NCBI GenBank assembly: GCA_036744005.1
Contig: DAINOJ010000002.1
Coordinates: forward strand, 62,001-126,000
DNA length: 64,000 nucleotides
Direction of reading: 5' to 3'
From: CALCNS01 sp937897315
GTDB taxonomy: Bacteria; Bacillota; JAAYKD01
In this document: one piece after another, positions 32,100-40,556 of the stretch
Layout: each line of letters begins with the position of its first letter
How positions within the stretch are numbered: the stretch's first letter is position 1
The notes under the pieces: model-generated
Told to the model about the DNA's origin: nothing
The model's database searches: none
The model's input: only the letters and a program-made list of their open reading frames with translations
Translations under genes and position numbers: made by a program

Positions 32100-33329
32100 T
32101 TAACCCTTATTCTTAATCGGTTGTAGTTTGCAATGCAAGATGACATCGTTGCGTCGATTACGCTTGTAGTAGATCGATAAGATACGGTTCAATACCAAGA
32201 TGCCATTCTCATAGGCTGAGGAATTTCCATAGGCTGTAGTAGGTAATAGCAATACATACTGACTAGCACTGTACTGCGAAATAACATCCCCACGACGTAA
32301 ACTCTCTTTCAGAATCGCCAGCAGACGTTTCATAACAAAAGCCATACGCTTGGAATCCACCTTACCCGATAGTTTCTTGTTGGGTGTAATGGTGATTAGT
32401 GCAATATAGATGGGTTCCTGCCTTCGTGTGGAGCGGCGCAACTCTAAGCAATAGGCTTCTCTAAAGAAACTGTAGTCACAGACAAAGGCCCCCTGTCCAG
32501 GGTCTTGCAAACGTAATTTCTGTTGAATCGCACTCAAATCGGTTTCAATCTGTTGCTGCAGTTGCATAATATCACCGTATAGATTACGCAAAGCATCACT
32601 AGGGTACTCCCCTTTTTCCCGAATGAACAGCTCGTTAGCCTTTTCATAGAACACGAGGGCTTCCTGATGTTGCCCGGTGTGCAATAAACTACGTATATAG
32701 AAGACATTCAGTTCATCGTTTAATGGATGGAATTCCAATCCTTTTTTACATAGTTGAAGAACCTTTTCATGAAATTGATTCAATTCATAGTATTCAGCCA
32801 ATTGAAGCAATGCCATGAGAAGCTTTTCTCTCAAATGTACTCGTTTTTCTTCGACCCAAGGAATTTGTATGCGAGGCAAGAAATCTCCTCGATAAAGAGC
32901 AACTGCCTCTTCTAGATTTGCTATTGCTTCCTCTTTGCGCACCCGCTTCTGCGTAGCTTGAACGATTAAATCCTCAAAAACCTCTACATCTATCGTCACG
33001 GAAACACTTGGGTTCCAATAGTAGAAACCTTTCCCCGTTTCGATTAATTCTTGTTCATCGGGCGTAATTGGTTTTACCATTTCTCGGACTCTATATAATT
33101 GTGTTTTCAATGTATTGACCGGATTTCTGCTACGTTCATCTTCCCACAACATCTTCGTTAACTCTTCATGGCTCATCGGTGATTGTCGGTGTAATAACAA
33201 GAAAGCTAAGATGCTCCACAGTTTGCGAGAATGGTTCATCTGCTCTGATACTTCCACCAATTCAGAGGTTAAAGTAAACTCCCCTAACATTCTAATATTC
33301 AACATGGTTTCTTTCGTGATTTCTACCAT
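32100..33329 (-). CDS. SARP/BTAD-type transcriptional regulator with a degenerate GGDEF-like C-terminus
   Basis: 409 residues from the ATG at 33329, which follows AAGGGGGGA. Residues about 10-95 form an OmpR/SARP-type winged helix (MLGEFTLTSELVEV, HRQSPMSHEELTKMLW, NPVNTLKTQLYRVRE). Residues about 105-260 are a helical BTAD-like repeat domain. Residues about 275-409 look like a diguanylate-cyclase fold; at the active-site position (about 354-358) the sequence is SASQY where GGDEF is expected, after RRGDVISQY, so enzymatic activity is unlikely. It is the last gene of the yacL-rlmB operon, 16 bases after rlmB. Target genes are unknown. Confidence 0.75.
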   Translation of the reverse strand: MVEITKETMLNIRMLGEFTLTSELVEVSEQMNHSRKLWSILAFLLLHRQSPMSHEELTKMLWEDERSRNPVNTLKTQLYRVREMVKPITPDEQELIETGKGFYYWNPSVSVTIDVEVFEDLIVQATQKRVRKEEAIANLEEAVALYRGDFLPRIQIPWVEEKRVHLREKLLMALLQLAEYYELNQFHEKVLQLCKKGLEFHPLNDELNVFYIRSLLHTGQHQEALVFYEKANELFIREKGEYPSDALRNLYGDIMQLQQQIETDLSAIQQKLRLQDPGQGAFVCDYSFFREAYCLELRRSTRRQEPIYIALITITPNKKLSGKVDSKRMAFVMKRLLAILKESLRRGDVISQYSASQYVLLLPTTAYGNSSAYENGILVLNRILSIYYKRNRRNDVILHCKLQPIKNKG

Positions 33330-33345
33330 TCTCGTTCCCCCCTTG

Positions 33346-34077
33346 CTAATAATTGGTGCGTTGCCGTAATGCTTCATACATGAATAATCCGCCGGCTACG
33401 GATGCATTCAAACTACCAATCGGTCCCACCATAGGAAAGCGCAACAAGAAATCGCAATGCTCTTTTACTAAGCGACTTAAGCCCCTGCCTTCACTTCCAA
33501 TGACAATTGCCAACGGCCCTTTGAGATTGCTTCGATAGATCAATTCACCTTCCATGTCGGCTCCGGCAACCCAAACTCCCTGTGTTTTCAATTGTTGAAG
33601 TGTGCGGCTAATATTTGTCACCGTCGCAACAGGCAAATATTCCCAAGCTCCCGCGGCAGCTTTCAGCGCTGCAGGGGACATACCAGCCGCTCGCTTTTCC
33701 CGCAAAATCATGCCATGAGCCCCAACTGCAGCTGCTGTTCGCATTAGGGCACCTACATTTCCGGGGTCTTCAATGCCATCAAGAACGATAAGAAAGGGGT
33801 CCTCTCCCTTTTCTTTGGCTAAACGCAACATATCCTCCACATCGACCATGGGTTTGGCTACTGCAATCGCTATAACACCTTGGTGAATCCGTCCTTCGCT
33901 AAGCTGATCCAATCGATCTCGATCCACCCTCTGGATTTCTATTTTTTTCTCACGAGCAAGGTATTCAATGGAAGAAAAGGCCTCCCCTTTACCATCCTTT
34001 AACAGAAAAATACTTTCTATGGGGCGATTTGCCTTCATTGCTTCTAAAACCGGATGTCTACCTTCTATTTGTTCCAT
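33346..34077 (-). CDS. rlmB: 23S rRNA (guanosine-2'-O)-methyltransferase RlmB/TrmH family
   Basis: SPOUT-class methyltransferase of 243 residues. N-terminal substrate-binding domain (IEGRHPVLEAMKANRPIE) and the knotted catalytic part with DGIEDPGNVGALMRTA, VIGSEGRGLSRL and PMVGPIGSLNASVAGG. I use the second ATG (34077), better spaced from GGAGG than the first (34080); both overlap the thyX stop codon in an ATGATG arrangement. Confidence 0.95.
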   Translation of the reverse strand: MEQIEGRHPVLEAMKANRPIESIFLLKDGKGEAFSSIEYLAREKKIEIQRVDRDRLDQLSEGRIHQGVIAIAVAKPMVDVEDMLRLAKEKGEDPFLIVLDGIEDPGNVGALMRTAAAVGAHGMILREKRAAGMSPAALKAAAGAWEYLPVATVTNISRTLQQLKTQGVWVAGADMEGELIYRSNLKGPLAIVIGSEGRGLSRLVKEHCDFLLRFPMVGPIGSLNASVAGGLFMYEALRQRTNY

Positions 34078-34766
34078 CATGACCTCCTTGGTTTATCTTC
34101 TCGAACCGGGAAGCGACCACATGACATTTTTCCCTCCGGACAATATCCTTCCTGTTCACAGATAGGTCCTGTCATGGTGAAGAGCAATGGAGATACTTTG
34201 ATGAGTTCGGTCCGCATAAGAGTAGCCATATGTCTAATTTCCCATTGAGCCCTCATGCATAATCGTTTAGCGAAAAAATTGTATAGACTCCGAGCATTCA
34301 TCGTCATCACCAGTTTCGTTTCACAAGCATTAGGCAACACATAACGAGCATCCTCTTTTGGCATACCCAAAGCCAACAATTGGTTATAGCCCTCTTGAAT
34401 CGTCTGCATTTGCTTCAAGAATACTTCTCTAGCCTTTTGATGATTTTCTACACTGGGAGGTATCACGAAATCGAAAGCTTTCTCACTGACATACCGCTGA
34501 GATTGTTGAGAATAGGATGCTAACCGATGTCTAACCAACTGATGCGATAAAGCCCTACTCACACCCTCAATGGCAAAGGTGAAACTCACATGCTCAATAG
34601 GGGACTCGTGCCCCATCGTCAAGAGATCGTTGACCAATTTGGCTACTTGCTTTTCCGTCATGGTTTCTTGTAGTTGGACTGCTCCCACCGGGGAATAACA
34701 CAAACGAGCAGCTGCTGCAACCAACTGATCCGGGTTCGGGGTATGACTTAATAAAATCACGTTCAT
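34077..34766 (-). CDS. thyX: Flavin-dependent thymidylate synthase
   Basis: Makes dTMP from dUMP with FAD/NADPH and methylene-tetrahydrofolate. 229 residues; the ThyX signature RHRX7S is at residues 79-89 (RHRLASYSQQS), with the upstream GHESPIEHVSFTF stretch. Its start overlaps the mrnC stop. The mrnC-thyX-rlmB order is seen in Clostridia. Confidence 0.96.
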   Translation of the reverse strand: MNVILLSHTPNPDQLVAAAARLCYSPVGAVQLQETMTEKQVAKLVNDLLTMGHESPIEHVSFTFAIEGVSRALSHQLVRHRLASYSQQSQRYVSEKAFDFVIPPSVENHQKAREVFLKQMQTIQEGYNQLLALGMPKEDARYVLPNACETKLVMTMNARSLYNFFAKRLCMRAQWEIRHMATLMRTELIKVSPLLFTMTGPICEQEGYCPEGKMSCGRFPVREDKPRRS

Positions 34767-35167
34767 AATGCGGCTGTCTCCGTTCCTTGTATAAGATATT
34801 GCACCAACTCTTGTATACGAACTTGTCGTTCCTGAAGATACAAAAAGCCCATTAACGTTTCGAGGGCCGTTGCATAACGATACTCTATGATGCTCGACCC
34901 TCTTGCAGAGTGTTTACTTTTCACATTTCGCCCACGGCGAATCCACTCCATCTCTTCTTCGGAAAGAATTGGTGTTAGAAATACTACCGCTTTTGCTTGT
35001 GCGTCAGCACTCACATAGCGGACCGTTTGACAATTTAAATCATGCAGCTTAATGTGACCGCGACGAATCATTTCGTTTCTTATGGCTAACTCAAACACAG
35101 CATCCCCCAAATAGGCCAAAGCCAACGGGTTTCCCGAGCTTAACAAATCCTTTATTTTCTCTGCCAT
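34763..35167 (-). CDS. mrnC: Mini-ribonuclease III
   Basis: Double-strand-specific RNase that matures 23S rRNA ends in Bacillota. 134 residues, RNase III catalytic domain only, without a dsRNA-binding domain. ALAYLGDAVFELAIRNEMI carries the acidic motif, and EYRYATALETLMGFLYL the second conserved site. Overlaps cysS upstream by 16 bases and thyX downstream by 4. Confidence 0.95.
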   Translation of the reverse strand: MAEKIKDLLSSGNPLALAYLGDAVFELAIRNEMIRRGHIKLHDLNCQTVRYVSADAQAKAVVFLTPILSEEEMEWIRRGRNVKSKHSARGSSIIEYRYATALETLMGFLYLQERQVRIQELVQYLIQGTETAAL

Positions 35168-36564
35168 TGAACCCCCTGCGGGGTATCTTTAATGATGACA
35201 CCCATGTCTTCTAGTTCTTTACGGATAGCATCCGCGGTTACCCAATTCTTTGTTTGACGCGCTTCCTGCCGCTTCGCAATAAGTTCCTCCACAACTCTTT
35301 TTAGTGATTCCTCTAACCCGTCGTTCTCTTGAAAAGCCGAAGCAAATCCTAACAAATCCGCCCAATCTAAATACAGCTCCAACAACTGCCTGCTCCATTC
35401 TCGATTCAGATGATTCGTGGATAACCAAAGATTGACTTGCTTGTTCAGTTCAAACAAAATAGCCACTGCACCTGATGTGTTAAAATCGTCGCACAATGCC
35501 TGCCAAAACTCCTGTTGTGCCTTTTCGACAATAAGCCGGATTTCTTCGTCATCCGAATGATCATCGGAATTCACATGTCGTAGATTCCGAACGGTATTTT
35601 GCAAACGTTCCAAAGCGACTCGGCTTTGTTCCAGTAAATCCTGAGAAAACGCCAAGGGGGAGCGATAATGTGCCGATAATATAAAAAATCGCAACAGATA
35701 AGCCGGCACTTGCTCCAGTAAATCTTTCACACGGAAAAAATTGTGTAAAGATTTAGACATCTTTTCTCCCCCGGGTAAAGTGAGCATTCCATGATGCATC
35801 CAATATTTGGCATACTCATGACCACAAGCACATCTACTTTGCGCCAGCTCGTTTTCGTGATGTGGAAACAAGATGTCCACACCGCCACCATGCATATCAT
35901 ACGATTCACCTAAATACTTGCATGACATAGCAGAACACTCAATATGCCACCCGGGAGTTCCTGCTCCCCAAGGGCTGTCCCACACCGGTTCACCGGGTTG
36001 AGCTACCGTCCACAGAGCAAAATCACCTGGATGCTCTTTATGATCTTCTACTTCTAATCGTGCTCCTGCTTGCATTTCGTCTACTCGCCTGCCAGACAAT
36101 TCGCCATAGGAAGGGTCGCTGGTTACACGAAAGTAGACATTGCCTTCCTTAGGGTACGCATGACCTTTGTCTATGAGGATTTGAATCATTTGTATGATTT
36201 CGGCAATATTCTCTGTCACTCGGCAATATAAATCTGCTCCAGCCACTTCAAGGCCCTTCATATCCCTGAAATAGGCATCGATGTAGTGCTGTGCCATTTC
36301 CAAAGGATCTTGCCCCATCGAAATGGCTTTCGCAGCGATTTTCTCATTCACATCGGTAAAATTCTGTACATGATACACTTGATAACCTAATCTTTTCAAG
36401 ATACGCTTAATGGTATCCCAAACCAAATCCATGCGAGCATGCCCAATATGGCAATCATCCTGGACTGTTAGCCCACAAGTGTAAATGGAAATCTTACCCG
36501 GTTTCAAGGGGACTAGCTCTTCTTTCTTTCTGGTCAAACTATTGTAAACCATGACTGTTCTCAT
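35152..36564 (-). CDS. cysS: Cysteine--tRNA ligase
   Basis: 470 residues. HIGH motif in DDCHIGHAR, zinc ligands around CGLTVQ, WHIECSAMS and HHENELAQSRC, and KMSKS in GGEKMSKSLHNF. Class I fold with a C-terminal helical anticodon-binding part. Overlaps ispF by 4 bases and mrnC by 16, so it is strongly coupled. Confidence 0.97.
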   Translation of the reverse strand: MRTVMVYNSLTRKKEELVPLKPGKISIYTCGLTVQDDCHIGHARMDLVWDTIKRILKRLGYQVYHVQNFTDVNEKIAAKAISMGQDPLEMAQHYIDAYFRDMKGLEVAGADLYCRVTENIAEIIQMIQILIDKGHAYPKEGNVYFRVTSDPSYGELSGRRVDEMQAGARLEVEDHKEHPGDFALWTVAQPGEPVWDSPWGAGTPGWHIECSAMSCKYLGESYDMHGGGVDILFPHHENELAQSRCACGHEYAKYWMHHGMLTLPGGEKMSKSLHNFFRVKDLLEQVPAYLLRFFILSAHYRSPLAFSQDLLEQSRVALERLQNTVRNLRHVNSDDHSDDEEIRLIVEKAQQEFWQALCDDFNTSGAVAILFELNKQVNLWLSTNHLNREWSRQLLELYLDWADLLGFASAFQENDGLEESLKRVVEELIAKRQEARQTKNWVTADAIRKELEDMGVIIKDTPQGVQWQRK

Positions 36565-37055
36565 ATTGTACTCTCCTTTTTCAGTAAAACCACCGCATGA
36601 GCTGCAAGCCCTTCTTTTCGACCGATAAAACCCAGCCCCTCAGTTGTTGTTGCTTTTATATTGACTCTGTCAAGATCTATGGACAATAATCCTGCAAGTC
36701 GACATCGCATCGACTCCCGATAGGGTGCAATTTTTGGGATTTGTGCCATTATTGTAAGATCCACGTTTTGAATTACAAACCCTCCTTGTTGGATTAAATC
36801 CATCACTCGCGACAATAAAACTGCGCTGTCAATATTTTTATACGTCATATCGTTGTCCGGGAAATGCATACCAATGTCACCTAACCCAGTTGCACCCAAC
36901 AACGCATCACATAAAGCATGAAGGGGTGCATCCGCATCGGAATGACCTTGTAACCCTATGCTTGAAGGAATTGTCATGTTACAAAGGACCATCGCTCGGT
37001 TTTCTGCGTATGCATGGACATCAAATCCACTGCCGATTCTATAATCCTCAAACAT
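36561..37055 (-). CDS. ispF: 2-C-methyl-D-erythritol 2,4-cyclodiphosphate synthase
   Basis: Fifth enzyme of the MEP isoprenoid pathway. 164 residues with RIGSGFDVHAYAENRAMVL (Asp/His zinc ligands), GHSDADAPLHALCDALLGA and the C-terminal KATTTEGLGFIGRKEG. The usual partner ispD is missing between it and yacL. Confidence 0.97.
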   Translation of the reverse strand: MFEDYRIGSGFDVHAYAENRAMVLCNMTIPSSIGLQGHSDADAPLHALCDALLGATGLGDIGMHFPDNDMTYKNIDSAVLLSRVMDLIQQGGFVIQNVDLTIMAQIPKIAPYRESMRCRLAGLLSIDLDRVNIKATTTEGLGFIGRKEGLAAHAVVLLKKESTI

Positions 37056-37066
37056 CTTAGTTCCTC

Positions 37067-38191
37067 CTAATTACTGATTTTGGCAAATATCATGCGGCCG
37101 GCCGAAGTCTGTAAAGAAGTAGTAACCTCTACTGTCAGTGTTTTCCCGACCAAGCGACTCGCACCGTCCACCACGACCATCGTTCCGTCATCCAAATAGC
37201 CAATTCCCTGACCTGGTTCACGACCCACTTTGATGATAGTCACATTCATTCCTTCACCGGGCAAAACAATGGTTCGTAAAGCATTGGCCAAATCATTGAT
37301 ATTCAGTACTTGAACCTGCTGTAATACACTCATTTTATTGAGATTGTAGTCTAGAGTTAACAATTTATACCCAGTTTCTTGTGATAATTTGACCAATTTG
37401 GTGTCTACTGCTGTTTCATTTTCATAATCTCGTTCCGAGATAATTACCGGAAAGTTGATCTCTTTTTGAATGCGATTGAGGATATCGAACCCACGCCGAC
37501 CTCTAGCACGTTTGATGGGATCTGTTGAATCCGATAAAAGTTGCAACTCGGATAACACAAAGAGAGGTACCACAAGCGGACCTTCTAAGAATCCTGTTGC
37601 ACACAAATCTGCAATACGGCCATCAATGATAACACTAGTATCCAGTAGCTTACCCTTTTGCTCTGAACTTCTCGTACTTAGATTCTCAATCTGAGATGAG
37701 GGTTTCACGGAAATGTCACTGCGATCTCTTCTAAAAAGGTCAGTAAATTTCTGAATTTCCTTTTTCTGATAAAGTGCCAATCGCAATCCCACGAATCCCA
37801 AGATGATATTCAAAGCCAATGTAATACTGACCCCAATGAAAGGGACTCCTCTTAATGCAAGCCCCATGAGATTCGCTAAAAGAAGTCCAATGATCAAACC
37901 AACCGACCCAATGAGTACATCGGCCAAGGGGAGCTTTTGTAAAATGATCTCCATAAGGTGTATCAGTTTCTCAACGGCTGTTATTAATAATGGGGAGAAT
38001 AAAAACGCAATAAGGCCAACCAGCACAATGGAAACTACATCTACGGCAAGAGCTCGCCATGGGGCTACATTCAGCCAAGAATCCCACTGGAACATCGCAT
38101 AAAAAATTCGTATAGTCGGTAATAGCTGAAACCCCAAATAGGCACCTGCCAGCGCTAAAAGAATTCTAATAAAAAATTTTGTTCGCTTCAC
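37067..38191 (-). CDS. PIN/TRAM-domain membrane protein (YacL family)
   Basis: 374 residues from a GTG at 38191 preceded by AGGTGAGAGAT; the frame remains open to 38227 with no ribosome binding site. Residues about 1-130: four transmembrane segments. Residues about 175-290: PIN nuclease fold (KLLDTSVIIDGRIADL, KLLTLDYNLNKM). C-terminal TRAM domain (GREPGQGIGYLDDGTMVVV). YacL-type proteins lie at this locus in many Bacillota; the substrate is unknown. First gene of the operon leading to rlmB and the SARP gene. Confidence 0.9.
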   Translation of the reverse strand: MKRTKFFIRILLALAGAYLGFQLLPTIRIFYAMFQWDSWLNVAPWRALAVDVVSIVLVGLIAFLFSPLLITAVEKLIHLMEIILQKLPLADVLIGSVGLIIGLLLANLMGLALRGVPFIGVSITLALNIILGFVGLRLALYQKKEIQKFTDLFRRDRSDISVKPSSQIENLSTRSSEQKGKLLDTSVIIDGRIADLCATGFLEGPLVVPLFVLSELQLLSDSTDPIKRARGRRGFDILNRIQKEINFPVIISERDYENETAVDTKLVKLSQETGYKLLTLDYNLNKMSVLQQVQVLNINDLANALRTIVLPGEGMNVTIIKVGREPGQGIGYLDDGTMVVVDGASRLVGKTLTVEVTTSLQTSAGRMIFAKISN

Positions 38192-38432
38192 ATCTCTCAC
38201 CTGCCTTTCGAGACATACTTTTCCCAAACGAGGAGTGTCTGAATTCGAACATGTATATATTCCATACTAAAAGCCGACTTCCTTTCAAAGTCACAAATTT
38301 TTTGCAAATCTTTCGTATTTTAGCCAATTGTAACCTGTGGGATGGACTTTCTTACACTTCTCCCTGTTCCTCCGCACAAACCGACTAATGCAGACAGAAT
38401 AAAAACTTTTTTCACAAAATCGCAAACATTCC
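38192..38432. other. Intergenic region upstream of yacL
   Basis: About 240 bases that should contain the yacL promoter on the minus strand. I found only weak candidates (for example TTGAAA and TATGGA 16 bases apart) and no RNA element, so no site is called here. An open frame on the minus strand overlaps this stretch but has no ribosome binding site or recognisable protein. Confidence 0.4.
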
Positions 38433-38461
38433 TTGACATAGTTTTCAATGCGTGATATAGT
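38433..38461 (+). promoter_or_regulatory. Strong sigma-A promoter for the zinc-ribbon gene
   Basis: TTGACA (38433-38438), 17 bases, TATAGT (38456-38461) with an extended TGA before the -10. Start expected near 38468. Confidence 0.82.
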
Positions 38462-38467
38462 ATGTTC

Positions 38468-38589
38468 GTATCTGAGAGAGGTAGCAGGCAAGATTAGGTA
38501 AACGGTTTTTATTTAGTGATCCCGCTCTTAGCCACGAGACTCCAGAACAATATTTTTATGACCCGCTAGTGGTTAGGAGGAAAAAAATT
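38468..38589 (+). other. Long 5' leader of the zinc-ribbon gene
   Basis: About 120 transcribed but apparently untranslated bases, ending with TTAGGAGG ten bases before the ATG. It contains short complementary stretches, but I see no known riboswitch signature. A cold-shock-type or other structured leader is possible but unproven. Confidence 0.4.
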
Positions 38590-38880
38590 ATGTATCAAGA
38601 CAAAAACCTGCAATGCCGTGACTGTGGTGTTGAATTCGTATTCACCGCCGGTGAACAAGAATTCTATGCTTCCCGTGGCTTCACCAACGAGCCCTCTCGT
38701 TGCCCCAGCTGCCGTAAAGCACGCAAAAACACCCGTGGTGAAGGCCAACCGCAACAACGCGAAATGTTCGAAGCTACTTGCGCCGAATGTGGCAAAGTTG
38801 CTTATGTTCCTTTCCGTCCCACCGGTGACCGCCCGGTATATTGCAAAGATTGCTACTCTGCCCACAACAACCGCTACTAA
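38590..38880 (+). CDS. Double zinc-ribbon protein (zf_Tbcl plus CxxC-x17-CxxC)
   Basis: 96 residues. Two four-cysteine modules: Cys9-x2-Cys12 with Cys38-x2-Cys41, and Cys64-x2-Cys67 with Cys85-x2-Cys88, the second spaced exactly 17 residues apart between pairs. The link is basic and glutamine-rich (KARKNTRGEGQPQQRE). Codons look strongly biased to C-ending forms, as in highly expressed genes. It is monocistronic with a strong promoter, long leader and strong terminator. Similar small proteins are common in Clostridia; nucleic-acid binding is plausible, but the function is unknown. Confidence 0.85.
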   Translation: MYQDKNLQCRDCGVEFVFTAGEQEFYASRGFTNEPSRCPSCRKARKNTRGEGQPQQREMFEATCAECGKVAYVPFRPTGDRPVYCKDCYSAHNNRY

Positions 38881-38935
38881 GATATAACCCAATGCTCTTA
38901 TATAAAGAGCGCTAGGTCTAAGTGAGTTGAATTGT

Positions 38936-38990
38936 AAGAAGCTTCCCTACCGGTTTAACCGTACCGGTTGAGAAGCTTCTTTTTTGTTTT
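38936..38990 (+). terminator. Terminator after the zinc-ribbon gene
   Basis: AAGAAGCTTC and GAAGCTTCTT arms (38936-38945, 38972-38981) with an inner CCGGT/ACCGG pairing, followed on the plus strand by TTTTTTTG. It may also slow convergent tyrS transcription. Confidence 0.85.
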
Positions 38991-39003
38991 CTTTCTTCAA
39001 TTG

Positions 39004-40239
39004 TTAGGAGAGAGGTACGACTCTATGAAAAACCTTCTTCCCTTTGCGGATAATGATACGACCATTCTGTAAGTGTGATGTAGAAATTTGACTCTCGACC
39101 GAATCCACTATCTCATCTTGAATTTTGATTCCAGCTTGTTGGACCAACCTGCGGCCCTCCGATTTGCTGGAAACCAGTTTGCACTGCACCAATAAATCGA
39201 TGACATTGATACCTTGATCCAATAACTCTGCCGAAACCTCTGTTGTGGGCATGTGTGTTTCATCTCCACCACCCTCAAACAAAGCCGCTGCTGCGGCAGC
39301 AGCTTTATCTGCTTCTTCTCTTCCATGAATCAGTGCAGTAATCGAATGTGCCAACTGTTTTTTGGCCTCATTGATGTCTGCTCCGGGAGCCGTAGCTTCT
39401 TGAATTTCCTCCATACTCATGAAAGTATACACAGACATGTATCGAGCCACATCTCCATCTTCGACATTGCGCCAGTATTGAAAGAACTCATACGGAGTCG
39501 TCTTCTCCGGATCCAACCATACAGCGCCCTTTTCAGTTTTCCCCATTTTTTGGCCACTGCTGGTTAAAAGTAAAGGTAACGTTAAAGCATACGCTTCTCC
39601 CCGTTCTAAACGGCGAATCAAATCGGCTCCGGCTAAAATATTGCTCCACTGATCATCTCCACCAATTTGTAGTTTACAGCCATAATGACGGTAAAGATTT
39701 AAGTAATCATAGGCCTGCATAATCATATAATTAAATTCCAAGAAACTTAATCCTACATCCGGACGCTCCATGCGTGCGCGAAAGCAGTCCGCCGTGAGCA
39801 TGCGATTTACGCTAAAATGAGATCCGATTTCTCTTAAGAACGGTACATATTCCAATTTCATCAACCAATCCGCATTGTCCACCATTCGTGCTTGCCCACT
39901 CGAGAAATCCAGCACTCGTTCGAGTTGACGCCGCAACCCCGCTTTATTGTGCTCAATGTCTTCCACCGTCAGCATCTTACGCATTTCCGTTTTCCCAGAA
40001 GGATCACCCACCATGGCAGTGCCACCGCCTACCACGATGATAGGACGATGACCCATGCGTTGCATATGGGCCATCACCATAACCGGGTATAGGTGCCCTA
40101 CATGTAAGCTATCGGCAGTAGGATCAATTCCCACATACATAGTGACTCGCTCTTTGGCAAACATTTCTTTAATTTCTGTCTCGTGGCTCAATTGCTGAAT
40201 AAAGCCTCTCTCCTGCAGCATTTCAAATGCAGACTTCAT
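39004..40239 (-). CDS. tyrS: Tyrosine--tRNA ligase
   Basis: 411 residues. HIGH-type motif in DPTADSLHVGHL, KMSKS-type KMGKT, and a C-terminal S4 RNA-binding domain (about 345-405, KLVSSKSEGRRLVQQAGIKI). The ATG at 40239 follows GGGAGG. Preceded by a tyrosine T-box. Confidence 0.97.
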   Translation of the reverse strand: MKSAFEMLQERGFIQQLSHETEIKEMFAKERVTMYVGIDPTADSLHVGHLYPVMVMAHMQRMGHRPIIVVGGGTAMVGDPSGKTEMRKMLTVEDIEHNKAGLRRQLERVLDFSSGQARMVDNADWLMKLEYVPFLREIGSHFSVNRMLTADCFRARMERPDVGLSFLEFNYMIMQAYDYLNLYRHYGCKLQIGGDDQWSNILAGADLIRRLERGEAYALTLPLLLTSSGQKMGKTEKGAVWLDPEKTTPYEFFQYWRNVEDGDVARYMSVYTFMSMEEIQEATAPGADINEAKKQLAHSITALIHGREEADKAAAAAAALFEGGGDETHMPTTEVSAELLDQGINVIDLLVQCKLVSSKSEGRRLVQQAGIKIQDEIVDSVESQISTSHLQNGRIIIRKGKKVFHRVVPLS

Positions 40240-40519
40240 ACATTAAAACCTCCCTCATGATCATGATAAAAAAAAGACACCCCCGGTAAGGGGCGTCTTT
40301 TGAACGCGGTACCACCCATATTCGAAGATTCATAGAACCCTCTCTTTGGGCTCTTCTAACGCGGAGCGAACGGCAATACCTACTTCCACCTTGTGTTAGG
40401 ATGGTTTTGAATTGCAACATCGGGAGGGTATTTCCCTTTATCCTGGCTCCGGCTCACACCAACCGCCGAATCTCTGAATCCAAGAGTAAAGCTACTTCTC
40501 TCCGTCATGGTCATTGAAT
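40240..40519 (-). promoter_or_regulatory. T-box riboswitch, tyrS
   Basis: T-box core GGGTGGTACCGCGT at 40304-40317 (minus). Terminator at 40268-40300 (AGACGCCCC/GGGGTGTCT) followed by TTTTTTTT. The specifier loop reads GGGAAATACCC, placing a TAC tyrosine codon at 40428-40430, with the same GAAA-codon-CC context as the thrS leader. Confidence 0.93.
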
Positions 40520-40521
40520 TA

Positions 40522-40550
40522 AATATATAAGATACCAACGGATTTGTCAA
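40522..40550 (-). promoter_or_regulatory. Sigma-A promoter for the tyrS T-box leader
   Basis: TTGACA (40545-40550), 17 bases, TATATT (40522-40527). It lies immediately before the stop codon of the MatC-like gene. Confidence 0.82.
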
Positions 40551-40556
40551 GAAATT

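Noticed and set aside
38566..38892. 108-codon frame opposite the zinc-ribbon gene
   Set aside because: Complementary shadow of a gene with strong codon bias, no start signal, low-complexity translation.
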